DNA of 64,000 nucleotides from Peptoclostridium sp. Its GTDB lineage: Bacteria; Bacillota; Clostridia; Peptostreptococcales; Peptostreptococcaceae. The DNA lies in NCBI RefSeq assembly GCF_009881055.1, contig NZ_WXFG01000029.1, forward strand, positions 124,001 through 188,000, given 5' to 3'. A program made the position numbers and the translations under genes. Numbering within the stretch: the first letter of the stretch is position 1; every line of letters starts with the position of its first letter. Below, piece by piece: positions 29,171-36,783 of the stretch. Below the pieces are notes generated by a model that worked only from the letters and a program-made list of their open reading frames with translations, made no database searches and had not been told where the DNA came from.

Positions 29171-29695
29171 CTAGTCCTTGTTAACCACGCCTATGTAAGG
29201 CAGGTTCCTGTAGAGCTCAGCATAATCTATTCCATAGCCAACTATGAATTTGTCTGGTATCGTAAAGCCGATATAGTCCACATCAAGATGACATTTTCTT
29301 CTCTCCGGCTTGTCAAGAAGAGTGCATATCTTGAGTGTTTTTGGCTTTCTAGACATGAGGTTCTCAGTCAGATACTTGAGAGTAAGACCTGTGTCTATTA
29401 TGTCCTCTACTATTATTACATTTTTGTTTTCTATTTCCATGTCAAGGTCCTTGAGAATCTTGACTACTCCCGAGCTTTTTGTGGAATTTCCGTAGCTGGA
29501 AACAGACATGAAGTCAAGCGACACATCCAGGTTTATCTTCCTCATAAGATCAGATACGAAAATGCAGGCGCCCTTGAGAACTCCGATAAGCAGAATGTGC
29601 TCGCCCTCAAAGTCTCTCTCTATCATCCCTGCCAGCTCTGCAACCTTTTCATCAAGCTGCTGCGTTGTAATTAGTGTTTCGTTTATAGTGTGCAT
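29171..29695 (-). CDS. hpt: Hypoxanthine phosphoribosyltransferase
   Basis: A 174-residue purine salvage enzyme that joins hypoxanthine or guanine with PRPP to give IMP or GMP. The PRPP-binding motif is VIIVEDIIDTGLT, and the GVLKGACIFVSDLMRKI and DFMSVSSYG segments match the family. In many Firmicutes hpt sits next to tilS and ftsH; here it does not. It is followed by a strong terminator and preceded by a short AT-rich gap. Confidence 0.95.
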   Translation of the reverse strand: MHTINETLITTQQLDEKVAELAGMIERDFEGEHILLIGVLKGACIFVSDLMRKINLDVSLDFMSVSSYGNSTKSSGVVKILKDLDMEIENKNVIIVEDIIDTGLTLKYLTENLMSRKPKTLKICTLLDKPERRKCHLDVDYIGFTIPDKFIVGYGIDYAELYRNLPYIGVVNKD

Positions 29696-29775
29696 ATAAA
29701 AACCACCTCGATATAATATTTACATAGGGATTATATCACACATGGATTTGAGTGTGAACTCAATGTTTATTTGGA

Positions 29776-30120
29776 TTATTGTCCGCCCTTGTCATCCTCG
29801 TCACTGATACTGTAGCTTTCGACCTCTATTACGCCGTCTGATTTTTTCACCTTGTAGTCGCCGTAGCCCTGCAGATACTTGTCAAGCTCTCCATTGAGCA
29901 CAGAAGCTATGAAGGTCAGTATCACGGCATCGTCGACTATTCCAAGTCCGAGCACCACCTCGGGAAGCAGGTCTAGCGGAGATACAAAATAAACAAAGGC
30001 AAAGCTTAAAAGTCCAATTATCTTGGCTTTTTTGAATCTCGAAACCCGTCTGTCCTGCATTAGCCTGTAGAGCACGTCAATGCGCTTTAGAAATGAGATG
30101 GCGCCCCTTAGTTTTTCCAT
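29776..30120 (-). CDS. DUF1232/YkvA-family small membrane-associated protein
   Basis: A 114-residue protein with the DUF1232 hallmark FVYFVSPLDLLPEVV and one clear hydrophobic stretch (about 37-60), followed by a polar, acidic C-terminus (EVESYSISDEDDKGGQ). The family's function is unknown. ATG at 30120 fits AAGGG 8 bases upstream better than the GTG three codons earlier. It is divergent from the Nudix gene. Confidence 0.8.
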   Translation of the reverse strand: MEKLRGAISFLKRIDVLYRLMQDRRVSRFKKAKIIGLLSFAFVYFVSPLDLLPEVVLGLGIVDDAVILTFIASVLNGELDKYLQGYGDYKVKKSDGVIEVESYSISDEDDKGGQ

Positions 30121-30213
30121 CGTAATCACCCTTGGCTTTTAATTTGTAGGTTTTGTAGTATAATGTTATATATATTATATCAAATTTTCAGACTTTTCTC
30201 GGAGGTTTTTTGC

Positions 30214-30825
30214 GTGGTTAAAAAAATTAGGAAGGCTTTCAGCGGTTTTAGCCCGTATATACAAGGCCACAGGGATATGTTCAAATGCTCGGTGCTCGTT
30301 CCTCTTGTTGAAAAAGACGGAAAGACGCACGTGCTTTTTGAAGTCAGGTCAAAAAATCTCTCAGTCCAGCCCTGCGAAATATCTTTCCCGGGCGGTGGGT
30401 ATGAGGATGCGGACGAAAGCTTTGAGGATACGGCCATAAGGGAGACCTGCGAAGAGCTTGGGCTGCATCGTGAGGATGTTGAACTCTTCTCGCCCATGGA
30501 CGTTTTCATAACGCCTTTTGACATGATAATACATCCCTTTGTAGGCGCTATTAACTACGAAAAAATAAATATTAACAGGGATGAGGTTGACCATGTCTTT
30601 CTTGTGCCTTTGGACTATCTGCTCAGTGCGGAGCCTCAGATGTATAATGCCAATCTCGACGTTAGCGTGCCTGATGACTTTCCATACCACATGATTCCGC
30701 AGGGCAGGGACTACAAGTTCAAAAAAGCCAGGTACGTTCTCTATTTCTACAGATACGAAGGTTATATAATATGGGGCATAACTGCTAAAATACTCAAGGA
30801 TTTCCTAGACCAGCTTAAGGAGTGA
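30214..30825 (+). CDS. Nudix hydrolase, CoA pyrophosphatase type
   Basis: A 203-residue Nudix protein. The Nudix box is GGGYEDADESFEDTAIRETC followed by EELGL, which fits Gx5Ex7REUxEExGU. The preceding VRSKNLSVQPCEISFPGG segment is the extra motif of CoA-diphosphatases that split CoA to phosphopantetheine and 3',5'-ADP. GTG at 30214 is the start: CGGAGG lies 8 bases before it, while upstream in-frame ATGs have no site. Its stop overlaps a possible GTG of the next gene, and the two form a small plus-strand operon. Confidence 0.85.
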   Translation: MVKKIRKAFSGFSPYIQGHRDMFKCSVLVPLVEKDGKTHVLFEVRSKNLSVQPCEISFPGGGYEDADESFEDTAIRETCEELGLHREDVELFSPMDVFITPFDMIIHPFVGAINYEKININRDEVDHVFLVPLDYLLSAEPQMYNANLDVSVPDDFPYHMIPQGRDYKFKKARYVLYFYRYEGYIIWGITAKILKDFLDQLKE

Positions 30826-30833
30826 TTACAGAC

Positions 30834-31358
30834 ATGAGACTTTTTATAGGATATTTTCTGCCAAAGCGCATAGCGGAATATGTGCATTCCATAGAAAACG
30901 AGCTTTTCGGCATGAACATAAAAGGCAGCTTCACAAAGCAGGAGAATCTCCATCTTACCTTCAAATTCCTTGGCGAGACGGACGAAGCAACGGCCGAAGA
31001 TACCAAAGGAATACTCAGTCGCTATTCAAAGCTGGATCTTCGCTTCAGCCTCGACAGGCTGTCGTGGTTTGAAAAGAGGGGAAGCTCGGTGCTGTATGTC
31101 GATTTGGTCGGGGATGTAGTACAGCTCGAGGGGCTGGTTGATGAACTCAACGAAGACCTGCGTGCCGCGGGATTTGAAAAAGACCCTCGAAGGTTCAAGG
31201 CTCACGTGACCATAGCCAGAAAGATTAGGCTGGATAGAATCAGCAGGGAAAAGATCAACGGCATACGCATAGAGCCTATGGAGTTCAAGGTGGAAGCCTT
31301 CAATCTGATAAACAGCACGCTCACAAGAACAGGCCCGGTATACGAAATAATAGGATAG
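30834..31358 (+). CDS. thpR: RNA 2',3'-cyclic phosphodiesterase (LigT/ThpR family)
   Basis: A 174-residue 2H-phosphoesterase. The two catalytic HxT motifs are HLTFKF (about residue 41) and HVTIAR (about 121). The family opens 2',3'-cyclic phosphates on RNA ends, and some members can join tRNA halves in vitro. ATG at 30834 follows AAGGAG by 11 bases; a GTG at 30822 sits too close to that site. It is co-transcribed with the Nudix gene. Confidence 0.88.
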   Translation: MRLFIGYFLPKRIAEYVHSIENELFGMNIKGSFTKQENLHLTFKFLGETDEATAEDTKGILSRYSKLDLRFSLDRLSWFEKRGSSVLYVDLVGDVVQLEGLVDELNEDLRAAGFEKDPRRFKAHVTIARKIRLDRISREKINGIRIEPMEFKVEAFNLINSTLTRTGPVYEIIG

Positions 31359-31388
31359 TACGTGAATATGCTCAAATACATAAAAGGC

Positions 31389-31420
31389 AAGGCTGGAGAA
31401 TCAATCCTCCAGCCTTTTTA
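31389..31420. terminator. Bidirectional terminator between thpR and cinA
   Basis: GGCTGGAG pairs with CTCCAGCC; TTTTT follows on the plus strand and a weaker T-containing run follows on the minus strand. It lies between convergent genes. Confidence 0.75.
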
Positions 31421-31453
31421 TTTCCTATATATTATGCTATGCTCCGCTCGATG

Positions 31454-32686
31454 CTATATGCCCTTTAACTCTCTTCTAAGGAAATCAAGCGACAAGAGAG
31501 CCGCCTGGTTCCTTATCCTCTCCCTGCTTCCTGTGAGAGTCAGCTTTTTGACTTTTTCGACTCCGTCCATATATAGGCCTATATATACGAGTCCTACAGG
31601 CTTGTCCTCGCTACCGCCGTCCGGCCCCGCAATTCCTGTTGTGGATATTCCTACTCTGCTGCCGTTCTTTGCTGCCGCTCCTCGCGCCATTTCAATGGCA
31701 GTCTCTTCGCTGACAGCCCCGTATTCCTCAAGAGTCGAGGCCTTGACCCCTAGAGAGTTCATCTTGGCGGCATTTGAATAGGCTACGCAGCCCTCCATGA
31801 ACACCTGCGATATTCCGGGACAATTGATGAGCCTGGCGCTTAGAATGCCTCCCGTGCAGGATTCTGCCACCGCTATGCTCAGATCCCTTTCTATAAGTTC
31901 GCTGCCCACTTCAAGCTCGAGGCTTGTTTCGCCTTCCCCGTATATATACTCCCCAAGCCTGCTGTAAATCTCACGCTTTAGCGGCTCGAGCATTTCCTGC
32001 GCCTCTTCGTGTGTCCTGGTCTTGGCTGTGAGCCTGAATATGACTTCGCCCTCCTTGGCGTAAGGGGCCACTGTCGGATTTGCTCCGGATAAGAGGTCCC
32101 TTATCTTCTCGGCGGCGCTGCTCTCGCCTATTCCGCAGAGCCTGAGAGTCTCGGATACTATTGTATGGTCACTGAACTGCTTAAGATACGGCTCAACGCT
32201 CTTGTCGAACATTGGCTCCATTTCCTTTGGAGGCCCGGGAAGTATTATCATCCTCTTGCCGTCCTTTTCTATGATGCACCCCGGAGCCGTGCCGTTGTCG
32301 TTTGGTATTATTGTCGAGCCTACAGGGAAGTACGCCTGCTTCTTGTTGCCGTGGCTCAGCGCAACACCTCTTGCCTCGAAAAACTTCTTTATCTTGTTCC
32401 AGGAGTACTCGTCAAGCTCCATGTCCAGCTTGAAAAACTCGGCGGCTGATTCCTTTGTCAGGTCATCATCAGTGGGGCCAAGCCCGCCTGTGGCTATCAC
32501 TATGTCAGCTCTTTCAAACGCCGCTTCGAGCGCCCTGTTTATCCTGTCCATGTTGTCGCCGACTACCGTCTGGTAGTAGCTTGCCATGCCCAGCTGTGCC
32601 GCCTTCTTTGAAATGTATTGGGCGTTCGTATTTAGAATGTCTCCGAGCAACAGTTCGGTACCTACGCTTAGTATTTCAATAACCAT
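31454..32686 (-). CDS. cinA: CinA family protein (MoaB-like domain plus NMN deamidase domain)
   Basis: A 410-residue protein with an N-terminal molybdopterin-binding-like domain (GTELLLGDILNTNA, ATGGLGPTDDDLTKE) and a C-terminal PncC-like domain (AESCTGGILSARL). The known activities of the family are hydrolysis of ADP-ribose-type nucleotides and deamidation of nicotinamide mononucleotide, which recycles the pyridine ring. It is also known as competence/damage-inducible protein A. The start at 32686 is chosen for GGAGATGAG close upstream; a TTG seven codons earlier is unlikely. Confidence 0.93.
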   Translation of the reverse strand: MVIEILSVGTELLLGDILNTNAQYISKKAAQLGMASYYQTVVGDNMDRINRALEAAFERADIVIATGGLGPTDDDLTKESAAEFFKLDMELDEYSWNKIKKFFEARGVALSHGNKKQAYFPVGSTIIPNDNGTAPGCIIEKDGKRMIILPGPPKEMEPMFDKSVEPYLKQFSDHTIVSETLRLCGIGESSAAEKIRDLLSGANPTVAPYAKEGEVIFRLTAKTRTHEEAQEMLEPLKREIYSRLGEYIYGEGETSLELEVGSELIERDLSIAVAESCTGGILSARLINCPGISQVFMEGCVAYSNAAKMNSLGVKASTLEEYGAVSEETAIEMARGAAAKNGSRVGISTTGIAGPDGGSEDKPVGLVYIGLYMDGVEKVKKLTLTGSRERIRNQAALLSLDFLRRELKGI

Positions 32687-32774
32687 GAGCTCATCTCCAG
32701 TCTGCAATTTTTTATCGTGTTAAGTATATTATATGCCCTGCAGGCGTTTCTGGATAGATGCTCAACGGGAATAT

Positions 32775-33575
32775 CTACACCATATCCCTTAGGATGCTCA
32801 ATGACCTTTTGGCGTTGTCTCTGGGTCTGACCTCCACTATATATACAATGTCCTGCGCTCCCAGCTTTTTCATGTGTCCCTTGAAATCCACATTGCCACT
32901 TCCTATAATCTTATGGTCGCCATGCTCGTTGAAGTCGTGCAAATGGCAGGTCTTTACCCTGTCAAGATTCTGCTCGAAGAAATACTGCTCGCCGTATTTG
33001 TTCTCGTATGAATGGCCTATGTCCCATGTCAGGAATATATCCTGAGAATCCATTATATCCGCGAGCGCCTCCTGGATGTACCATGGAAAATACCCCGAGT
33101 TTTCTATGCATATACTGAGCCTTGGCGCAAGCTCTGAGGCCACGCAGGCCAGCGTCGTTATGCCTTCCCTCAGATTGCGCACCGTCTCGCGTATATGTTC
33201 ATCCTGTACATACCCAACTCCTTCAACAAGCGTAAAATAAGGCGTTGCTCCGGTGTGCAAAGTCATCCTGGAGGCTCCTATTTCGCCCGAAAAGCCTATA
33301 ATCTCCTTAAGTCTTCCTATTCCGGCCTTTCTTACGCTTTCATGCATGCTAACAAGGGATATATCCTCCGGCGCGTGAATAGTTATTTCAATGCCGCTTT
33401 CTCTTTTAAAGCCGAGTATCGCTCTTTTATCCTCCTGGCTGTACCTTTCCGGGAAAAAGCAAGGCATATTCATGCTCAGCTCCACGGCTTCAAATCCTGC
33501 AAGTCTTGCATATTCCATTGCTGATATTACGTCTTTTTCACCAAGCGATGCTGCGTATCCTACTGTATATTTCAT
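32775..33575 (-). CDS. Sugar phosphate isomerase/epimerase-like TIM-barrel protein
   Basis: A 266-residue protein of the xylose-isomerase-like (AP endonuclease 2) superfamily. Visible metal-ligand regions include EAVELSMNMP, ITIHAPEDISL, CIENSGYFPW and LTWDIGHSYEN, and HLHDFNEHGDH. The substrate cannot be told. It lies 10 bases after serA and so is probably the third gene of the T-box-controlled serine unit; a link to serine metabolism is not obvious. Confidence 0.75.
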   Translation of the reverse strand: MKYTVGYAASLGEKDVISAMEYARLAGFEAVELSMNMPCFFPERYSQEDKRAILGFKRESGIEITIHAPEDISLVSMHESVRKAGIGRLKEIIGFSGEIGASRMTLHTGATPYFTLVEGVGYVQDEHIRETVRNLREGITTLACVASELAPRLSICIENSGYFPWYIQEALADIMDSQDIFLTWDIGHSYENKYGEQYFFEQNLDRVKTCHLHDFNEHGDHKIIGSGNVDFKGHMKKLGAQDIVYIVEVRPRDNAKRSLSILRDMV

Positions 33576-33585
33576 TGGAGCCTCC

Positions 33586-35175
33586 CTAAAGTCTTATGGC
33601 TTTGGCCCAGAGCACGTTCGCCTTTTGGACCAGCTTTGCGAGTGTGTCTTCAGACGCCTCGTCGTCAACGTTCAGCACCATAAGTGCCTTTTCGCCGCGT
33701 TCATTTCTTCCAACCTGCATTGTGGCTATATTGATATTTTCTTCTCCGAGCACCCTGCCCACATTCCCTACAACTCCAGGCACGTCAACGTTTTGTATGA
33801 ATATCATGTGCTGGCTCGGGCATACATCCACTTCATAGCCCTCTATTTCAACAAGCTTTCCAGTCTTTTTGCTTGATACATTGCCCGCGAGTGTGAATTC
33901 TCCGCTTCTGTGCTTAATGCTTACGGTTATGAGCTCTGTATAGTTGTTGTGGTGCATAGTGTCCTTTCTTTTTCTGAACTTAATTCCCCGCTCCTCGGCC
34001 ATGAGCCTTGCGTTTATATAGTTGACTCCCTCCATCACTACCGGCTCGAGAAGTCCTTTGAGGAAAGCTATGTCTATCATTTCCGTATCCTGGTTTGCTA
34101 TGCTTCCCCAATATTTAATGTCCACAAAATCGATAGGTTCGCTGTAGAACTGGTAGTATAGCTTTCCAAGGTCCTCCATCAGGTTGATGTAGGGCCTTAT
34201 TGACTCGAGCTCATCCCTGTGGAGCGTCGGAAGGTTGACTGCGTTTGGCACTATCTCGCCGTTTAGAGCCTTTATTACCTGCTGCGCTATGCAGACACCT
34301 ACGTTTTTTTGGGCTTCGTGTGTAGTGGCTCCAATGTGAGGCGTCACAATCACGTTAGGCAAGGTGAATAGCGGATTGTCCTTGCATGGCTCTTTTTCGT
34401 GCACGTCAAGCCCTGCGCTTGCGATTTTCCCACTAGTCAAGCCCCTGTATAGAGCCCTCTCGTCTATTATGCCGCCCCTAGCCGCATTCACTATTCTGAC
34501 TCCCCGCTTCATCATTGCTATTTCGTCATCACCTATTAGTCCTATGGTTTCAGTAGTCCTGGGAGTATGGATGGTTATAAAGTCAGCCTCTTCAAGCAAC
34601 TCTCTCAAGCTGTCCCTCTTGGCAGCTCCGAATCTTTCAAATCTCTCGTCGCTTATATAGGGGTCGTATGCCACTATTTTCATGTCAAAAGCTGCCATTC
34701 GCCTGGCGACAAGAGAGCCTATCCTGCCAAGTCCTATTATGCCCAGCGTCTTGCCGTATAGTTCTGAGCCCATGAAATTGTCCCTGCTCCAGCCTCCATT
34801 TTTGAGGTGGACGTCCGCCTGGGCTATATTGCGCGCCTGGGCCAGTATCAGCCCTATGGCCAGCTCACACGCAGACATGCTGTTGCTGTCGGGTGTGTTG
34901 GCTACTATGACGCCTTTTTTAGTGGCGGGCTCGAGTTTTATGTTGTCAATGCCGTTGCCTGCCCTTCCTATTATCTGCAGCCTGCCTGCGTTCTGGAGCA
35001 CCTCCTCGTCAATGTACGGATTGCTCCTTACTATTAGGGCATCATAGCCTTCTATTACCTCTGCAAGCTCCTCCTTTGTAATGTCCCTTTTTATGTCAAC
35101 ATCGAAGTGTTCCTCGAGAAGGTCTATTCCCTCCTTGTTTATAGTCTCCGTAATCAGCACTCTTTTCCTTTCCAT
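33586..35175 (-). CDS. serA: D-3-phosphoglycerate dehydrogenase
   Basis: A 529-residue enzyme oxidising 3-phosphoglycerate to 3-phosphohydroxypyruvate, the first step of serine synthesis. The NAD-binding loop is LGIIGLGRIGSLVARRM; the catalytic Arg/Glu/His lie in NAARGGIIDE, HEKEPC and TPHIGATTHEAQ. After residue 310 come an ASB-type domain and a C-terminal ACT domain (MIFIQNVDVPGVVGNVG), so it is the long type that is often inhibited by serine. ATG at 35175 follows GGAGGG. It is downstream of the class V aminotransferase within one transcript. Confidence 0.95.
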   Translation of the reverse strand: MERKRVLITETINKEGIDLLEEHFDVDIKRDITKEELAEVIEGYDALIVRSNPYIDEEVLQNAGRLQIIGRAGNGIDNIKLEPATKKGVIVANTPDSNSMSACELAIGLILAQARNIAQADVHLKNGGWSRDNFMGSELYGKTLGIIGLGRIGSLVARRMAAFDMKIVAYDPYISDERFERFGAAKRDSLRELLEEADFITIHTPRTTETIGLIGDDEIAMMKRGVRIVNAARGGIIDERALYRGLTSGKIASAGLDVHEKEPCKDNPLFTLPNVIVTPHIGATTHEAQKNVGVCIAQQVIKALNGEIVPNAVNLPTLHRDELESIRPYINLMEDLGKLYYQFYSEPIDFVDIKYWGSIANQDTEMIDIAFLKGLLEPVVMEGVNYINARLMAEERGIKFRKRKDTMHHNNYTELITVSIKHRSGEFTLAGNVSSKKTGKLVEIEGYEVDVCPSQHMIFIQNVDVPGVVGNVGRVLGEENINIATMQVGRNERGEKALMVLNVDDEASEDTLAKLVQKANVLWAKAIRL

Positions 35176-35245
35176 GTCCAGCCCTCCATTTTGTATCCAG
35201 CATTTTGGATTCATTGTGCATATCCCGGTAATTTTTTTTCACATG

Positions 35246-36322
35246 CTAAGCCCTGTTCATGCAATCCTCAAGAGCTCGCAGTGTCCTGTCGGCCATTTCG
35301 CAGTCAATGCAGCCCATGTGACCAATTCTTATTATCCTTCCCTTGAGATGTCCCTGTCCGCCGGATATTATAATCCCGTGCTCCTTCTCCAGCATGGCCT
35401 TTACTGATTCAGCCCTTTCGCCAATATCTACCGCTGTTACCGTATTTGAAAGATAGTCTCCGTGTGTGTATATTTTGAGTCCCAGCTTCTCTACTCCGCT
35501 TCTGACCCTTTTCGCCACAAGCTCGTGTCTTTTCCATACGTTTTCCAATCCTTCCTCCTGTATCATCGCCAGCGCCTCATCGGCCGCCGCCACGAGCGAT
35601 ACTGCTGGCGTATACGGATTCTGGGGCTTTGCCTTGTTCAGGTCAGCCCTTGCCTTTTCAAAGTCCCAGTAGTATTTTGGCATCTTTGATTTCCCGATAT
35701 GTTCCCAGGCCCTCTCACTCAGTGATATGAATGTGAGTCCCGGAGGGCTCATCAGGGCCTTTTGCGAAGCCGTTACAACCGCATCAATTCCCCATTCGTC
35801 CATTCTCAGCTCTATTCCTCCAAGCGAGCTTACCGCATCAACTATTAGCAGCTTGTCTTCGCCCCTTAGCATTTCTGCTATTTTTTGTATGTCATTAGTG
35901 GCGGCTGTCGAGGTCTCATTGTGGGTCACTATAACGGCCTTGTGCGAATCCTTCAAGCTGTCACTTATTGCCTGCGGAGCAGCCCCCATCCCCCACTTCA
36001 CTTCAAGTTTATCAACTTCGAGCCCGAAAGCCTGCGCTATCTTGGCGAACCTGTCCCCGAATACTCCTATGGATACCAGCAGCACTCTGTCGCCGGGCGA
36101 AAACAGGTTTACAAGCACGGCCTCGAGTCCGCCTGTCCCAGCCGCAGGGAATGTCAGCACATCGCTGCTGGTCTGGAATACGTATTTGAGCCTCTCGCTC
36201 AGCTGGGATAGCATGGATGAAAATTCGCTTGTCCTGTGGTGCATCATGCTCTGGCTCATGGAGTCGAGAACTCTTTTGGGCACGTTTGTAGGCCCCGGTG
36301 TCATAAGTAATTTTTCATTCAT
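35246..36322 (-). CDS. Class V aminotransferase, probable phosphoserine/serine-type (SerC-like role)
   Basis: A 358-residue fold-type I PLP enzyme resembling alanine-glyoxylate/serine-pyruvate aminotransferases. MTPGPTNVP starts the protein, and the PLP lysine is the K of VTASQKALMSPPG. In several anaerobes such an enzyme paired with serA performs the phosphoserine aminotransferase step in place of classic SerC. That role fits here, because it heads the serA unit behind a T-box whose specifier reads UCC (serine). A serine-glyoxylate or alanine-glyoxylate activity remains possible. Confidence 0.85.
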   Translation of the reverse strand: MNEKLLMTPGPTNVPKRVLDSMSQSMMHHRTSEFSSMLSQLSERLKYVFQTSSDVLTFPAAGTGGLEAVLVNLFSPGDRVLLVSIGVFGDRFAKIAQAFGLEVDKLEVKWGMGAAPQAISDSLKDSHKAVIVTHNETSTAATNDIQKIAEMLRGEDKLLIVDAVSSLGGIELRMDEWGIDAVVTASQKALMSPPGLTFISLSERAWEHIGKSKMPKYYWDFEKARADLNKAKPQNPYTPAVSLVAAADEALAMIQEEGLENVWKRHELVAKRVRSGVEKLGLKIYTHGDYLSNTVTAVDIGERAESVKAMLEKEHGIIISGGQGHLKGRIIRIGHMGCIDCEMADRTLRALEDCMNRA

Positions 36323-36378
36323 GGCTTTTCCCTCCGTTTAGTTAGGTTGTTCAAGCATAATTTTATCTTTAATAAATA

Positions 36379-36620
36379 AAAAACCCCGTACTTGACCGAA
36401 GTCAAGGACGGGGGATTATCCACGTGGTGCCACCTTGTTTTGCCGGCTGCAGCCGGCCTCTTGATCTGCTAACGGAAATCAACCGTCAAGGGTTTCTTAC
36501 CCCCTTGAAGCTCCGGGTCGGATTCGACACTCTCCACTGCCGGCTTTCACCTTGTGCCGGCTCTCTGGAAGTGAATGCATGTCTACTGCTACCCTTCAGC
36601 GCGATTTCATTTTGATTTAA
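36379..36620 (-). promoter_or_regulatory. T-box riboswitch, probably serine-specific
   Basis: On the minus strand the T-box core AGGTGGCACCACGTG (36435-36421) is followed by a terminator: CCCCCGTCCTTGAC with GTCAAGTACGGGG and TTTTTT, 36379-36415. Upstream are Stem I features: an AGTAG element (about 36585) and AGAGAGCCGGC...GCCGGC (about 36571-36542). The likely specifier in GTCGAATCCGACCC is TCC (36522-36520), a serine codon. Uncharged tRNA-Ser should bind and allow read-through into the aminotransferase-serA unit. The reading of the specifier is by eye and could be off by a base. Confidence 0.88.
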
Positions 36621-36625
36621 AAACA

Positions 36626-36654
36626 AGTGTATATGAAGTTTAATTTATTGTCAA
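36626..36654 (-). promoter_or_regulatory. Putative promoter of the T-box/serine unit
   Basis: On the minus strand TTGACA (36654-36649) and TACACT (36631-36626) are 17 bases apart, just before the T-box leader. The rest of the gap up to ppsA (36655-36783) is very AT-rich; a TATAAT at 36752-36757 may serve ppsA, but I see no good -35 for it. Confidence 0.55.
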
Positions 36655-36783
36655 CCGTATAACAATATTTTTTTGTTTATTTTTATTTTTAACTTATTTG
36701 TTTTATTTTTTTGCCAATTTTATACTAAGCAGCCGTTTGAATGGGTAATAATATAATTGTGAATATTTGAAGGGAGGCTTGAC

